DNA of 64,000 nucleotides, taken from positions 682,001 through 746,000 of the forward strand of contig WOAB01000719.1 of the NCBI GenBank assembly GCA_027886185.1, given 5' to 3'. The notes beneath the pieces are model-generated. The model was not told the origin of the DNA. It did no database searches and saw only the letters and a program-made list of their open reading frames with translations. This document shows, one piece after another, positions 1 through 8,980 of the stretch. Within the stretch, counting starts at the first letter, position 1; every line of letters begins with the position of its first letter. This DNA comes from Rheum nobile. Taxonomy: Eukaryota > Streptophyta > Magnoliopsida > Caryophyllales > Polygonaceae. The position numbers were made by a program, and so were the translations under genes.

Positions 1-322
1 CATTGTGTTTAAACAAAAAAAAACTGGACATTTTAGCCCGGATCTCTTCCACATCCGGGCTAAAAAGTCCAATTTTTTGCAAAAAAAAATCCAATCACAG
101 CTGTATACTTTACTAACAAATTCCAACTCGCCTTTCCACCAACAAATTCGTGGCGCTAAACACAACAAAAACACTAGATGCAACAGATGTAATATGAACA
201 GCAAAAATATACAAAAGAAGATATTCTTTCATCAGAAACAATCAGAAAATGCCGGCATACAAAGGCACATAACTAGGCCATGGAAACATAACTACGAAAA
301 TAAGACCTACAGAAGACCTCAC

Positions 323-408
323 TTTTTACTGTTCCAGAAGGCATCTACGAAAACCTTGTTGTACTTGATCGCAACTGGACGGACAGTGCATCTGAGCTCA
401 AAAGCGCC
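323..408 (-). pseudogene. GPAT9: Captured exon of glycerol-3-phosphate acyltransferase GPAT9
   Basis: An 86-bp open stretch bounded by a good acceptor (TTTTAG at 409-414) and donor (AAA|GTGAGG at 321-322) translates with the core AIKYNKVFVDAFWNSK. This matches, from memory, the conserved segment of plant GPAT9, the ER-bound enzyme that acylates glycerol-3-phosphate in glycerolipid synthesis. Family members have Cys-Pro where this copy reads Arg-Pro (a T-to-C type change). No upstream GPAT9 exons (acyltransferase HX4D block, FPEGT block) were recognised between 409 and 2955, so this is a fragment, not a working gene. Flanking exons could lie left of the window. Confidence 0.72.
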
Positions 409-1611
409 CTAAAATATGTGATTACACAATTAAAAATTAGTAAACTACACTGATTAAGGGGAACAAGGTATGATGAAAACTAACCAAAAGATTCTGAGGT
501 TTCACATCTCTATGGAAAACACCAGGAACTGTATACATGTACGCTAATCCCCGAAATATTTGTCGAAATAAACTACACTTGCTTTAAAAGAGCTATATAC
601 AACAGATAATTACAGAAGAAAACAAAAAAGCTACAAACAGGGAGAAAGAAGGAAACGTAACATGCTTAGTACCTGATACGTATAAAGTTTAACATAGATA
701 AGTGGCATTCTTTGGTTGATGTTGTTGTAATGCTTAAGTACATTATACAAAGACTGGTACATTATACAAAGCATGTACTTATCAAAATAATCCAAACAAG
801 TAGAAATTTCGTCTTGGCATTTTATCGAACACCTTACGTGTACCGTTACAATATATGCCTAGACCCCAAATTCCTGGAGATTGAAACTGTAATTCCATAA
901 TCCTACCGAACTAAAATTAACAAACCTCATAATCAAACAAATACATCCAAATCTGAACCTTAACTAGTCGTTCCCAATTATTGAAACATGAGGGGGGAAA
1001 CTTACAAATCTGAACCTTAACCAGGCCTAGATGCTCTATGAGCAAGAGAAACACATAGTAAATAAGCGAAATTTAAGAGAACATAATTATTTTATTTGAA
1101 AGTGAAATTAAGATTGTTTAATTAAAAAATACCAATTAGAGGAAAGTAAAAATAAAAAAGAAATAAAGGTAGTGCTCATTAAAAGATGTAGTGTCAGAAA
1201 TTTACATGAAGAAGTTAAACCACTATGATTATTTCACAAACTAAATCTTGTGATTAGGTCTATAAATTTGTAGAACTCTTGTCGTGAAGTCAGTGATGAA
1301 AATAGCATTGTTGAACTTTCTACATCCAGCAAGGAGAATGTAAACCCATAAATATTTTTAAAAGGCTATCCTGAAGATATCAAAGAGTCAAAAATATGCA
1401 TCTAATTCTCAAATTATTTATTCCACTGCATGAGATTAACTTATATTGGTAAAGCATTCAACAAAGGTGCAGTGGCAAAGCATTCAACAATCCGATACCC
1501 CTCCTATACTGTTGGCAAAACATTCAATAAGAGATCACGAAGTACAGAATATAGTCCAGCATAACTGTTCAAACCATTAAAACAAAGGACAAGAATAAAA
1601 TCATTGCATAC
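409..1611. other. AT-rich stretch, no gene recognised
   Basis: About 1.2 kb, AT-rich, with only short chance ORFs. A small internal duplication of a TTGAATGCTTTGCCA-like motif is visible on the minus strand around 1440-1540. It may be intron or filler inside the CACTA element. Confidence 0.5.
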
Positions 1612-1672
1612 CCATAGAGAGCTTCCCTTATCACAGGAAGAGGAGGGCGCACTTCATCTCCATTGATAAATG
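1612..1672 (-). other. Possible captured exon, identity unknown
   Basis: A minus-strand reading gives INGDEVRPPLPVIREALYG, which looks coding rather than random, and ends at a plausible donor (GG|GTATGC at 1610-1611). I do not recognise the protein and the upstream exon edge is not clear. It lies between the GPAT9 exon and the 5'-exon-like block and could belong to the same captured transcript as the latter. Confidence 0.3.
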
Positions 1673-2221
1673 CACATATACAACATTTAAGTTTTCAGCT
1701 CTTCAATACTGAAACACAAAAACCCGCAGCTCAGTAGATCACACTTCATGTTGATTCAAAAGAAGCACATTCAAACAGGCATATAAGCAGGTACTTGTCA
1801 GACCAATTTACAAGCATACATGCAGCTCAGTAGATCGCTTTGTTTTCAGACTCAAAACAGTCCAGAAAAATTGAAAACCATTACAAATTGAGAGAACTCC
1901 CATAATTGCACGAGAAGCTCAAAAAGAAGGCAACATACATAATACCTGAACTAAAATCAAACCAAAACGAACAAAGCAACGAAAACAGAACATGAGATTT
2001 CGTAAATAAGTTAGCCCCAAATCTCTAATCCTATATTTCGTACAATACAATGGTTAATTGAGTTGATAACCCTAAATCCCTAGAAGGCTGCAATCATTAA
2101 TTCACAACCCTAAAATTTGAAGCCCCAAATCCCTAAATTAAAAACACGACATTTCGCACATATTCAGGACCAAAATCCATTAGCGTTTGGACACAAAATC
2201 TCAAAACAAAGCACGCTTACC

Positions 2222-2640
2222 GTGTTAGTGAAATCGGGAGGCGAGATGGGCGACAGGCCGAAAGCGACGAAGATGCAGAGGAAAAGATGTGATTTCGGCG
2301 AGAAGCTTCGGCTGGAATGCCGGGATTGGGCGAGAAGTGGAAGAGAACACCGTTTTGAGGGTGGAGGAGAGATCGGCGATGGAGGAGATGGGAGACAGAG
2401 CAAGAGTTATTGGAAAGGGAGTAGAAGTGTGTTCAATGTCGGTTAGTAAGAAAGGGGTCGCCGGTGGTCGGAGTGAGGGAGAGAGAGCGTGAGGAGGGAG
2501 TTCGGGGGAGAGATGGAGGCAAAGGAGGGTTAGGGCTGAGAGCTGGTATCGGGGCTGGGAGAAAAGAAAGAGAGGAGAGAGAGAAAGAAAAGAAAAGAAA
2601 AGAAAAGAGGGAGAGAGAAAGAAAAGCAAAGAGGAAAAAA
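2222..2640 (-). other. 5'-leader / first-exon-like block inside the CACTA element
   Basis: On the minus strand this block starts with CT-rich leader-like sequence typical of plant 5' UTRs, stays open for more than 100 codons in two frames, and ends at a strong donor (CACG|GTAAGC, GT at 2219-2220). It directly abuts the CACTA subterminal repeats, so any promoter would have to lie in those repeats. Whether it is the leader of a transposon gene or of a captured host gene cannot be told from sequence alone. Confidence 0.4.
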
Positions 2641-2644
2641 AATT

Positions 2645-2947
2645 GTTGAGGCGGGCTTTAAGAGGACCGCCTCAACAAGCTTTAATTGAGGCGGACTACT
2701 TGGCCCGCCTCAATTAGTTAGAATTAGAGGCGGGCCTTACCCTGGCCCGCCTATAATACTTTAGCGGGAAATATTTTTTCGGAAACTTGTTGAGGCGTAT
2801 ATTAATTTGTCCGCCTCAAAAGATATTTTTGAGGCGTATAAATTAATTATCCGCCTCAAAAACCAAGAAAAGTGATTGCCTAAGTCGTTGTTGAGGCGTT
2901 TTGAACTATGTACGCCTCTAAAAGAGAGCCTCAAAAAGGGTTTTTTC
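2645..2947. repeat. CACTA subterminal inverted GAGGCG/CGCCTC motif array
   Basis: At least six back-to-back pairs of the form TTGAGGCGGAC ... GTCCGCCTCAA, each pair forming a short inverted repeat 30-45 bp long. The motif drifts from GAGGCGGGC (inner) to GAGGCGTAT (outer). Such arrays are the usual transposase-binding region of CACTA elements. Confidence 0.75.
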
Positions 2948-2955
2948 CACTAGTG

Positions 2956-3509
2956 ATTTCTTGTGATAAAAGCTTATATCCTATAGTTTTCCTTTATATT
3001 TCATGTGATAAAAGCTTATATCCTATAGTTTTCCTTTATATTTCATGTGATAATACTTATATATTATAGTTATGCTTTATATTTCATGTGAATATACTTA
3101 TATCCTATAGTTATCCTTTGTATTTCATGTGATAATACTTATATACTATAGTTATGCTTTGTATTTCATGTGATAATACTTATATCCTATAGTTATGCTT
3201 TGTATTTCATGTGATAATACTTATATACTATAGTTTTTCTTTATATTTCATGTGAATATACTTATATACTATAGTTATGCTTTGTATTTCATGTGATAAT
3301 ACTTATATCTTATAGTTTTTCTTTATATTTCATGTGAATATACTTATATCCTATAATTTTCCTTTATATTTCATGTGAATATCCTTATATACTATAGTTT
3401 TTGTTTTGTATTTCATGTGATAATACTTATATCCTATAGTTATTCTTTAGAAATTGGGCCCAAATACAGTTATACTTATATACTATAGTTTTTCATATAG
3501 TTACACTAA
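2956..3509. repeat. Tandem array of ~43-bp AT-rich unit (about 12 copies)
   Basis: The unit reads approximately TTCATGTGATAATACTTATA then TCCTATAGTTATGCTTTGTAT and recurs head to tail about twelve times with small variation (GATAATAC versus GAATATAC; CCTATAG versus ACTATAG). The array resumes for about 45 bp at 4952-4997 after the Helitron. Its left edge coincides with the CACTA terminus, so two transposons have landed in it. Confidence 0.85.
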
Positions 3510-4951
3510 TCTATATATATACTAAAGGAAATGCCTAAATCTTATGTATCGGCCTCACGTTCAATTCGCATACGTGTCGTCACCGATCCAATCATCATTC
3601 ACCACATCATTCAAACTTTTTAAAAAAGATTCAAAAAAAATATTAATATATTTAATCATATCTTTTAAAACTAACTTAACATATTAATTTAATTAATTAA
3701 ATCTAAACTAATTTTTTTATCCAAATCTTTTATATATTACGAATCATATCTATTAAAGCATAGTCAAATATTGGTAAATTACCTAAATTTGCATGCCACC
3801 TAATATTTTCGATTTTTGAAACATGTTATACAAATCATATCTATTAAAGATAAGAATGAAGATTTTAGATATATATTGACTATGATTTGGCCGAAGCTTT
3901 TGGATATAATTATGTCCAGGTACAATTTGAATAATTAAATTGTTACGTTTTTATATAATATTATGGTTTTTATATATAAACTTATCTCAAAGTAATTGGG
4001 TATTATATTTAATTATATTTAAATCTTATTTAATTAAAAAAATCCAACTTAAGTTCCGAAAAGAGATTATAAAAAATATTTTTTTTGATTGATTTATTAG
4101 TTAAGACTAGAGATCATGAGATTAATTAACATGAGATAAAAATCCATATAAGAATGTATAATCCACAATTTTCACAGTGTCAATTCAATGTAAATATTTT
4201 GTATAATATATTTTTCTCTTTTCAAATCTACCTATGTACTGATATCATTTTGCTTAAGCATGATTTTAAAATATCTTATTCAAGTCTACATATATACTTG
4301 GCTTTAGTCAGTTATTAATTTCTATGGATTATAATTTTCCATAATTGTACCCTTATCTTGGTTTTTTTAAAGGTACCCTTATTTTGATTTTAGTCGGTTA
4401 TCAATCACCATTAATTGTAATCATAATCATTTAAAAAATCGATTATCGTTTATCAATAACAAATATTGGTTAACTTAGATTATAGATTTGGGAAATCAAG
4501 ATGGAATCAAAGGGAAGTTACGTACAATTAATATTGTGCATATTCTAATTTTTTTATTTAATATTTAATGTTTTTTTATTTGTTTGTATATATTAATTAT
4601 CTTTTTTTAGTCTTTCAAAGAAAGACGAGAAAATTACTGCTCGAAATATTGTTCACATTAATAAATTTATATCATTATATGATCATAAAATTATATAAAT
4701 TATTCTTTATATTTTCATATACATTTCAATTGATAATTTTTAATTTCTAGATAAATATACAATTACATAAACACAAACTATGTATCAATTTTTTTTAATA
4801 TTATGTGAATCATATTTTTCATATCATGTGTTTTGTTATATTAATCGAAAGTATAATATTTTTTAATTTTGTTTTATTCCTATTTAAATTATTTAATATT
4901 ACAAACATATTTTATAAGCCAAACCTATACTTGGCATGGGCACTATGCTAA
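3510..4951 (+). mobile_element. Non-autonomous Helitron
   Basis: It starts TCTATATATATACTAAAGG, typical of plant Helitron 5' ends. It ends with a short hairpin (GCCAA ... TTGGC, ~4919-4935), a 12-nt spacer, and CTAA (a CTRR terminus) at 4948-4951. It lies between A (3509) and T (4952), the expected AT target without duplication. The flanking sequence is the same 43-bp tandem array on both sides, which supports clean insertion. The 1.44-kb interior is AT-rich and has no RepHel coding. Confidence 0.75.
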
Positions 4952-4997
4952 TATACTATAGTATTTCATTATATTTCATATAGTTATACAACCAAAA

Positions 4998-5054
4998 TAT
5001 AAATACATGATCCAAAACACAACTGTCTAATCGACATAATGTAATTCTTACAAT
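4998..5054. other. Short spacer before the PMD pseudogene
   Basis: AT-rich junction between the tandem array and the 3' end of the PMD gene. A polyadenylation signal for that gene would lie here, but no clear one is seen. Confidence 0.4.
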
Positions 5055-8000
5055 CTAGTCATCGTCGGGGACTCTACCGTTGCCCTCTCCTCTCTCGTGA
5101 TGTGAATCAGTAAATCTCTGGGAAACACGCGGTAAGGGATCAACCATGGGCGCCTCGTGACCTATCAAATCCTGAATCCACGAAATAATCGTAGCGGTAA
5201 CATCTGGTGGAAGCCCGTCCCTCTCTTCCAAAAAACGCCGCATCCGACCGGCGAGAATCTGAGTCCGCTGAATAAAGGACAAAGATTTCCATTACAACAA
5301 AACCGATTTTAAGCACGTAAAAAATGATAAGCGATAAATAAAATGTATCATACCATGAGAGTAGACACCGGTGGAGCTGGAGGGACGACAGGAGCCAGAC
5401 TTGGACGATCCTGTCTAGGGGACCGTGCGTCCACATACGGATGTGACATCTGCTCCAGCCAATCGATGTACGCATCGTCAGTGTCCCAGGCGAAGGTGGT
5501 ATGGATCATGTCCTGAAGCTCGATCGTCGGTCTAGGGTCAGCATCCCATGTGCACTGCTCGTCGTGGTATTTCAAAACGTACGACTTCAAGTCGACCCAC
5601 CTCTTTACCTCGCGTGGCTCTGGTGGATCCTTAGGAACCCCCTGCCTGTAACCGAACTGGCGGAGGACTCGGTCCGGCATGTACGGCTCATGTATCTCGA
5701 GGCACTCAATGATGTCTCGGTACAAAGAAGGAGCGTACCGAGGGGTCGTAAAGTCTAACTGATCTCACGGTGTCCAGGCAACCTAAAATGTCAAAATATA
5801 TATTCATAATTTTAGTTTCCTAAATTGAAAACGTATATTCATAATTTTAATTTCCTAAATTCAAAACGTATATTCATAATTTTAATTTCCTAAACGAAAC
5901 ACAATAAAGCAGTAAAATATTACCTCATCAAATCTCACGGCGTCTAAAATGCGGCGAATAGCAATCAGCCGCTCCGGATTCCGTCCCTGAGAAGCCTCCC
6001 TCCCGTCTCTCCGAGCGGCCCTCGTATCCGCCATGGCCTCCAGGTCAAGGACAGCGTGACCTCGGAAAGTAGGAAAGTACGCCCAAATCCAGGCCTACAT
6101 ATATATAAAAACCCGTTAGCATATAATATCATATATTACAAAAAAATATTAAATAAATAATTACCCTCAGAAGAAGTGTGCAGCCTGTAATGCTCTTCGC
6201 CCTGGCCCTTGACGCCTCACCCAAATTCCAATAGAGGACAGCCAATACGCCGACTCCCCAGGCATAACAACCGGTGCGGTCGTGGTCAACGACTAGCGCC
6301 ATGTACTTGTACTTGACGGCTTTCGCCGACTTGTCCGGGAAAACGGTACAGCCGAGAAGCATCATCAAGTACATGAACGCTATGCGTCGGTCGTCCCTCT
6401 CTGGACTGGACAGCTGCTCAATCGACCTCAGCAAGAGGGACTCCATCGGGATACCGCCACCACCGAACCACTGGGCCACCAACTCCAGGTCCGCCCCAGT
6501 AATGGCGCTAACGTGCTCTCTGACGACGGGGTCCTCCATATCAGTGGTGACGCTCAACCCGTCGATGGGAATCTCCAGGATGCGCGCGACATCGTGGAGC
6601 GTGATAGTGATCTCGCCCCACGGGAAATGGAACGAGCTCGTCTCCGGATGCCAGCGCTCGACGAACGCAGAAATAAGCACGTCGTCGATCCTCCTGAAGT
6701 CAACATCCCTCATGGAGGTGATACGGCTCCGCTGCGCAAAATTTCACCATGTGTCCGGAGCCGCTGTAATGTGAGCGTTCATCTCCCAATGTCATGGCTT
6801 CATGGTGTACGTCTTCAGAATCTTCCTCATCTGAAAAAGAAATAACAAAATTAGTATTATACTTATAAATATAAATTTATATATAACATTTTGATATTTT
6901 TATTTAAAAATCTTAAACTAAATCAAAGACGTACCGTATCATCCACGCGCGCAACAGGTGGTGGGGGATCCAGAAGTGTCAACGCCAATGTCATGTCCCA
7001 TAGGACCCTGGCGACGTGGGTCGTATACGTACAGAGGAGGTGAGGAACGAGGGGCCCTCCTGGCATCCAAGGGTCTGCAGGGCCCGCTTGCTGGGGAACC
7101 GGATCCGCTTGCTGGGGAACTGGATCCGCCTGCTGCGGAGCCGGATCCACCTGCTGCGGAGCCAGATCCGCCTGCTGGGGAGCCTCGTCCATCCCCAAGT
7201 CCACTACGGGTCCGGGAGACTCCTCAAATCCCTCATAATAGTCGCGGTGGAGGGACGCGTCAACTGCCTCCTCGTCCAACTCCATGGACGAGGCCGATGA
7301 GGAAGACGAAGACAGCGACGAGTCAGACCTGACCGCGCCCTCCTGCACTCCCATCGCGACGTCCTGTAGGACGGGAAGCAGATCCACCGAAGCGGCCCGA
7401 CGAGCCGATGCTGTGACCGGATTCCTCCGCGCCAGCTGACGGGACCCACGTCGGGGCCATCTCACAGACAGCGTCGAGGCTTGTAAAGCCTTTTTATAAC
7501 ATACTAAACAAAATTTTAAATTCATAAACAACTACAACATTATAATATAAATTGTATAATTCAATACCTATATTATTTGGCAATTTCAAATATAGACCTA
7601 ATTTGCTAATTTCAAATATAATTCTTTAAATTAATTGCCAATTTAATAAAAACATAAATTCCTTAATTTCTAAATTTTAAAATTTTCAAATTTAGTTTCA
7701 TATCCTAAATTCAACGTGGAAGAGTAGACTCCTTTGTTTTTCTAAATTCAAGTTTAATTATTATAACTAAAATCCAAAATTCAATACCTAAACTCAAATT
7801 CAATTTTTGTAACATAAATATAAATTTCAATACATAATTTTATAACAAAATCTAGAATCAAATACAACATACAAAAAAATTCTAAAATACCAACAATTTC
7901 TAAATACAATACCTATTTCTAAATTTTCATAAATTCAATTTCTATTCCGTTCATATCTCTCGACTATCCCAGGTAGAAGTCTGACCGATTGTCGCAGGAA

Positions 8001-8292
8001 CGTCTCCGCGTCTGCCACGGCCTCGGCTAACTCGGGTCCGGACACCACCTCGTGAACCCTCAACCCCGCCAGCGCTGGACGGAGAACTAGGTGCCGCCGC
8101 CTCGCCGCCATCTGCACCGCCGCCGGCCACCACCACGGCCACCTCTCCGCCGCCGACAATCTCGCCGGCCGGTTCTGCAAAAGCACCAAGAGCACCGCCG
8201 CCAGCCGCCTCGCTCTCCACACCGCCTGGAGGACCGCCAATCTCGCCGCCAGGAGTCTCACCGACGTGGTCGCCACCGCCACTGTTCGCCAT
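5055..8292 (-). pseudogene. Plant mobile domain (PMD, MAIL1/MAIN-like) gene, inactivated
   Basis: Six exons can be read: ~7950-8292 (start MANSGGGDH; 3' edge uncertain), 6935-7479, 6165-6830, 5924-6094, 5354-5782, 5055-5267. The central exons carry the aminotransferase-like PMD fold with FAQRSRI, VERWHPETSSFHFPWGE, LHDVARILEIPIDG and AWIWAYFP, known from MAIL1/MAIN proteins and transposon-borne relatives. Exon 2 has five PQQAD repeats and an acidic Ser-rich stretch; the last exon ends with an acidic tail. Junctions from exon 3 on keep phase. Three in-frame TGA codons break the gene: 6792-6794, 6744-6746 and 5765-5767. At least two fit CGA to TGA. It was probably carried by a DNA transposon; the upstream palindromes may be part of that element. 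Confidence 0.8.
7480..7949. other. AT-rich intron of the PMD pseudogene
   Basis: Very AT-rich with many AAATTTC/AATTCAA words and no coding signal. It contrasts sharply with the GC-rich exons on either side. Confidence 0.5.
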
Positions 8293-8438
8293 CGTCGAAG
8301 AAGGAAGAACACAGAAATGGAGGAGAAGGAGCGAAATAGAGGAGGAGAAGGAGGAAAGAGCGAAGCCGCCGTCGATCTCGCGTACAGGGAAAAGGAGGGA
8401 GGAGGAAGAAGAGGCCGCGCGACGCGGCCTCTTAACCT

Positions 8439-8486
8439 AACCTGTACGCCAGTATATGGCGTACGCCATATACTGGCGTACAGGTT
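8439..8486. repeat. Perfect 48-bp palindrome upstream of the PMD gene
   Basis: Two 24-bp arms, each containing GTACGCCAGTATATGGCG, are exact reverse complements with no spacer. It lies ~150 bp upstream of the PMD start codon on the minus strand, in its presumed promoter. Such a structure could extrude a cruciform or bind a dimeric protein. Confidence 0.95.
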
Positions 8487-8518
8487 TGGGCCAGCCCATT
8501 TAAGGTCGGCCCAGCATT

Positions 8519-8560
8519 CTGTATGCCAGAGCATGGCGTACGCCATACTCTGGCGTACAG
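8519..8560. repeat. Second near-perfect 42-bp palindrome
   Basis: The arms CTGTATGCCAGAGCATGGCG and CGCCATACTCTGGCGTACAG differ at two positions. It is the same motif type as the palindrome at 8439 with a different core. Decayed versions continue to about 8720 (GTACGCTAGAATACATCGTA; TACGCTGAATGCTAGCATAC). Confidence 0.9.
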
Positions 8561-8980
8561 GTTTATTTCATTTATTTTAGAAAAACAAAAAATACGTATT
8601 TGTACAATTGTTGTACGCTAGAATACATCGTACACAAATTGTACTTTTTGGGTACGTATTTTACCTATACGCTGAATGCTAGCATACGCCTATTTCTGGC
8701 ATACAGAATATCGTGTATTTAGAAGAAAAAAGTTGTGTATTTAGCAGGCTCGATAAATAACACTAGACACTTTTTTTTTAGAATCAAGGCAAAAGTGGGT
8801 GCCGATGTAAATTCAAGTCCAGTGAGTTCATCATCCAGATTGATAGATTCCTAGAGTGTTATCCCATAATAATTTAACCCAGAAACAACGAAGGGATCCA
8901 TATAAGCAATACAAGTAGCAATCATGCCGTAGGAACCCCAAGCCAGATGCTCTCAAATTGCGCAAGCTTCGCTGTTTCTC
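8561..8980. other. Decayed palindrome tail and RFC3 3' flank
   Basis: The first part holds decaying GTACGC...GTAC motif pairs. From about 8770 the sequence looks like unique plant 3'-UTR/flank for RFC3. No other gene is seen. Confidence 0.45.

Larger units (their letters stand above)
1..2955 (-). mobile_element. CACTA (En/Spm-type) transposon, one terminus in window
   Basis: On the minus strand the sequence begins CACTAGTGGAAAAAACCC at 2955 and runs leftward, which is the terminal signature of a CACTA DNA transposon. The next ~300 bp (2645-2940) is packed with paired GAGGCG / CGCCTC motifs, the subterminal transposase-binding repeats expected of this superfamily. The bases after the terminus (2956-2958, ATT) would be half of a 3-bp target duplication. 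The other terminus was not found and is probably outside the window. No transposase was recognised; inside are a GPAT9 exon and a 5'-exon-like stretch, so it may be a gene-capturing non-autonomous copy. An alternative is that the CACTA end merely abuts a truncated host locus. Confidence 0.6.

Noticed and set aside
2225..2629. 134-residue Ser/Leu/Phe-rich minus-strand frame
   Set aside because: More likely CT-rich untranslated leader; a competing frame is open over the same DNA and no domain is seen. Listed as a leader-like block instead.
2645..2947. Possible CRISPR-like array
   Set aside because: The repeats are inverted GAGGCG/CGCCTC pairs of a CACTA subterminal region in a plant genome, with no regular spacers.
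6274..6774. 166-residue forward-strand frame
   Set aside because: Antisense shadow of the PMD exon.
7935..8546. 203-residue frame starting in the palindrome region
   Set aside because: It reads through the palindrome and overlaps the PMD first exon in another frame. Its C-terminal part could still matter if the exon 1 frame was misjudged, but there is no independent support.
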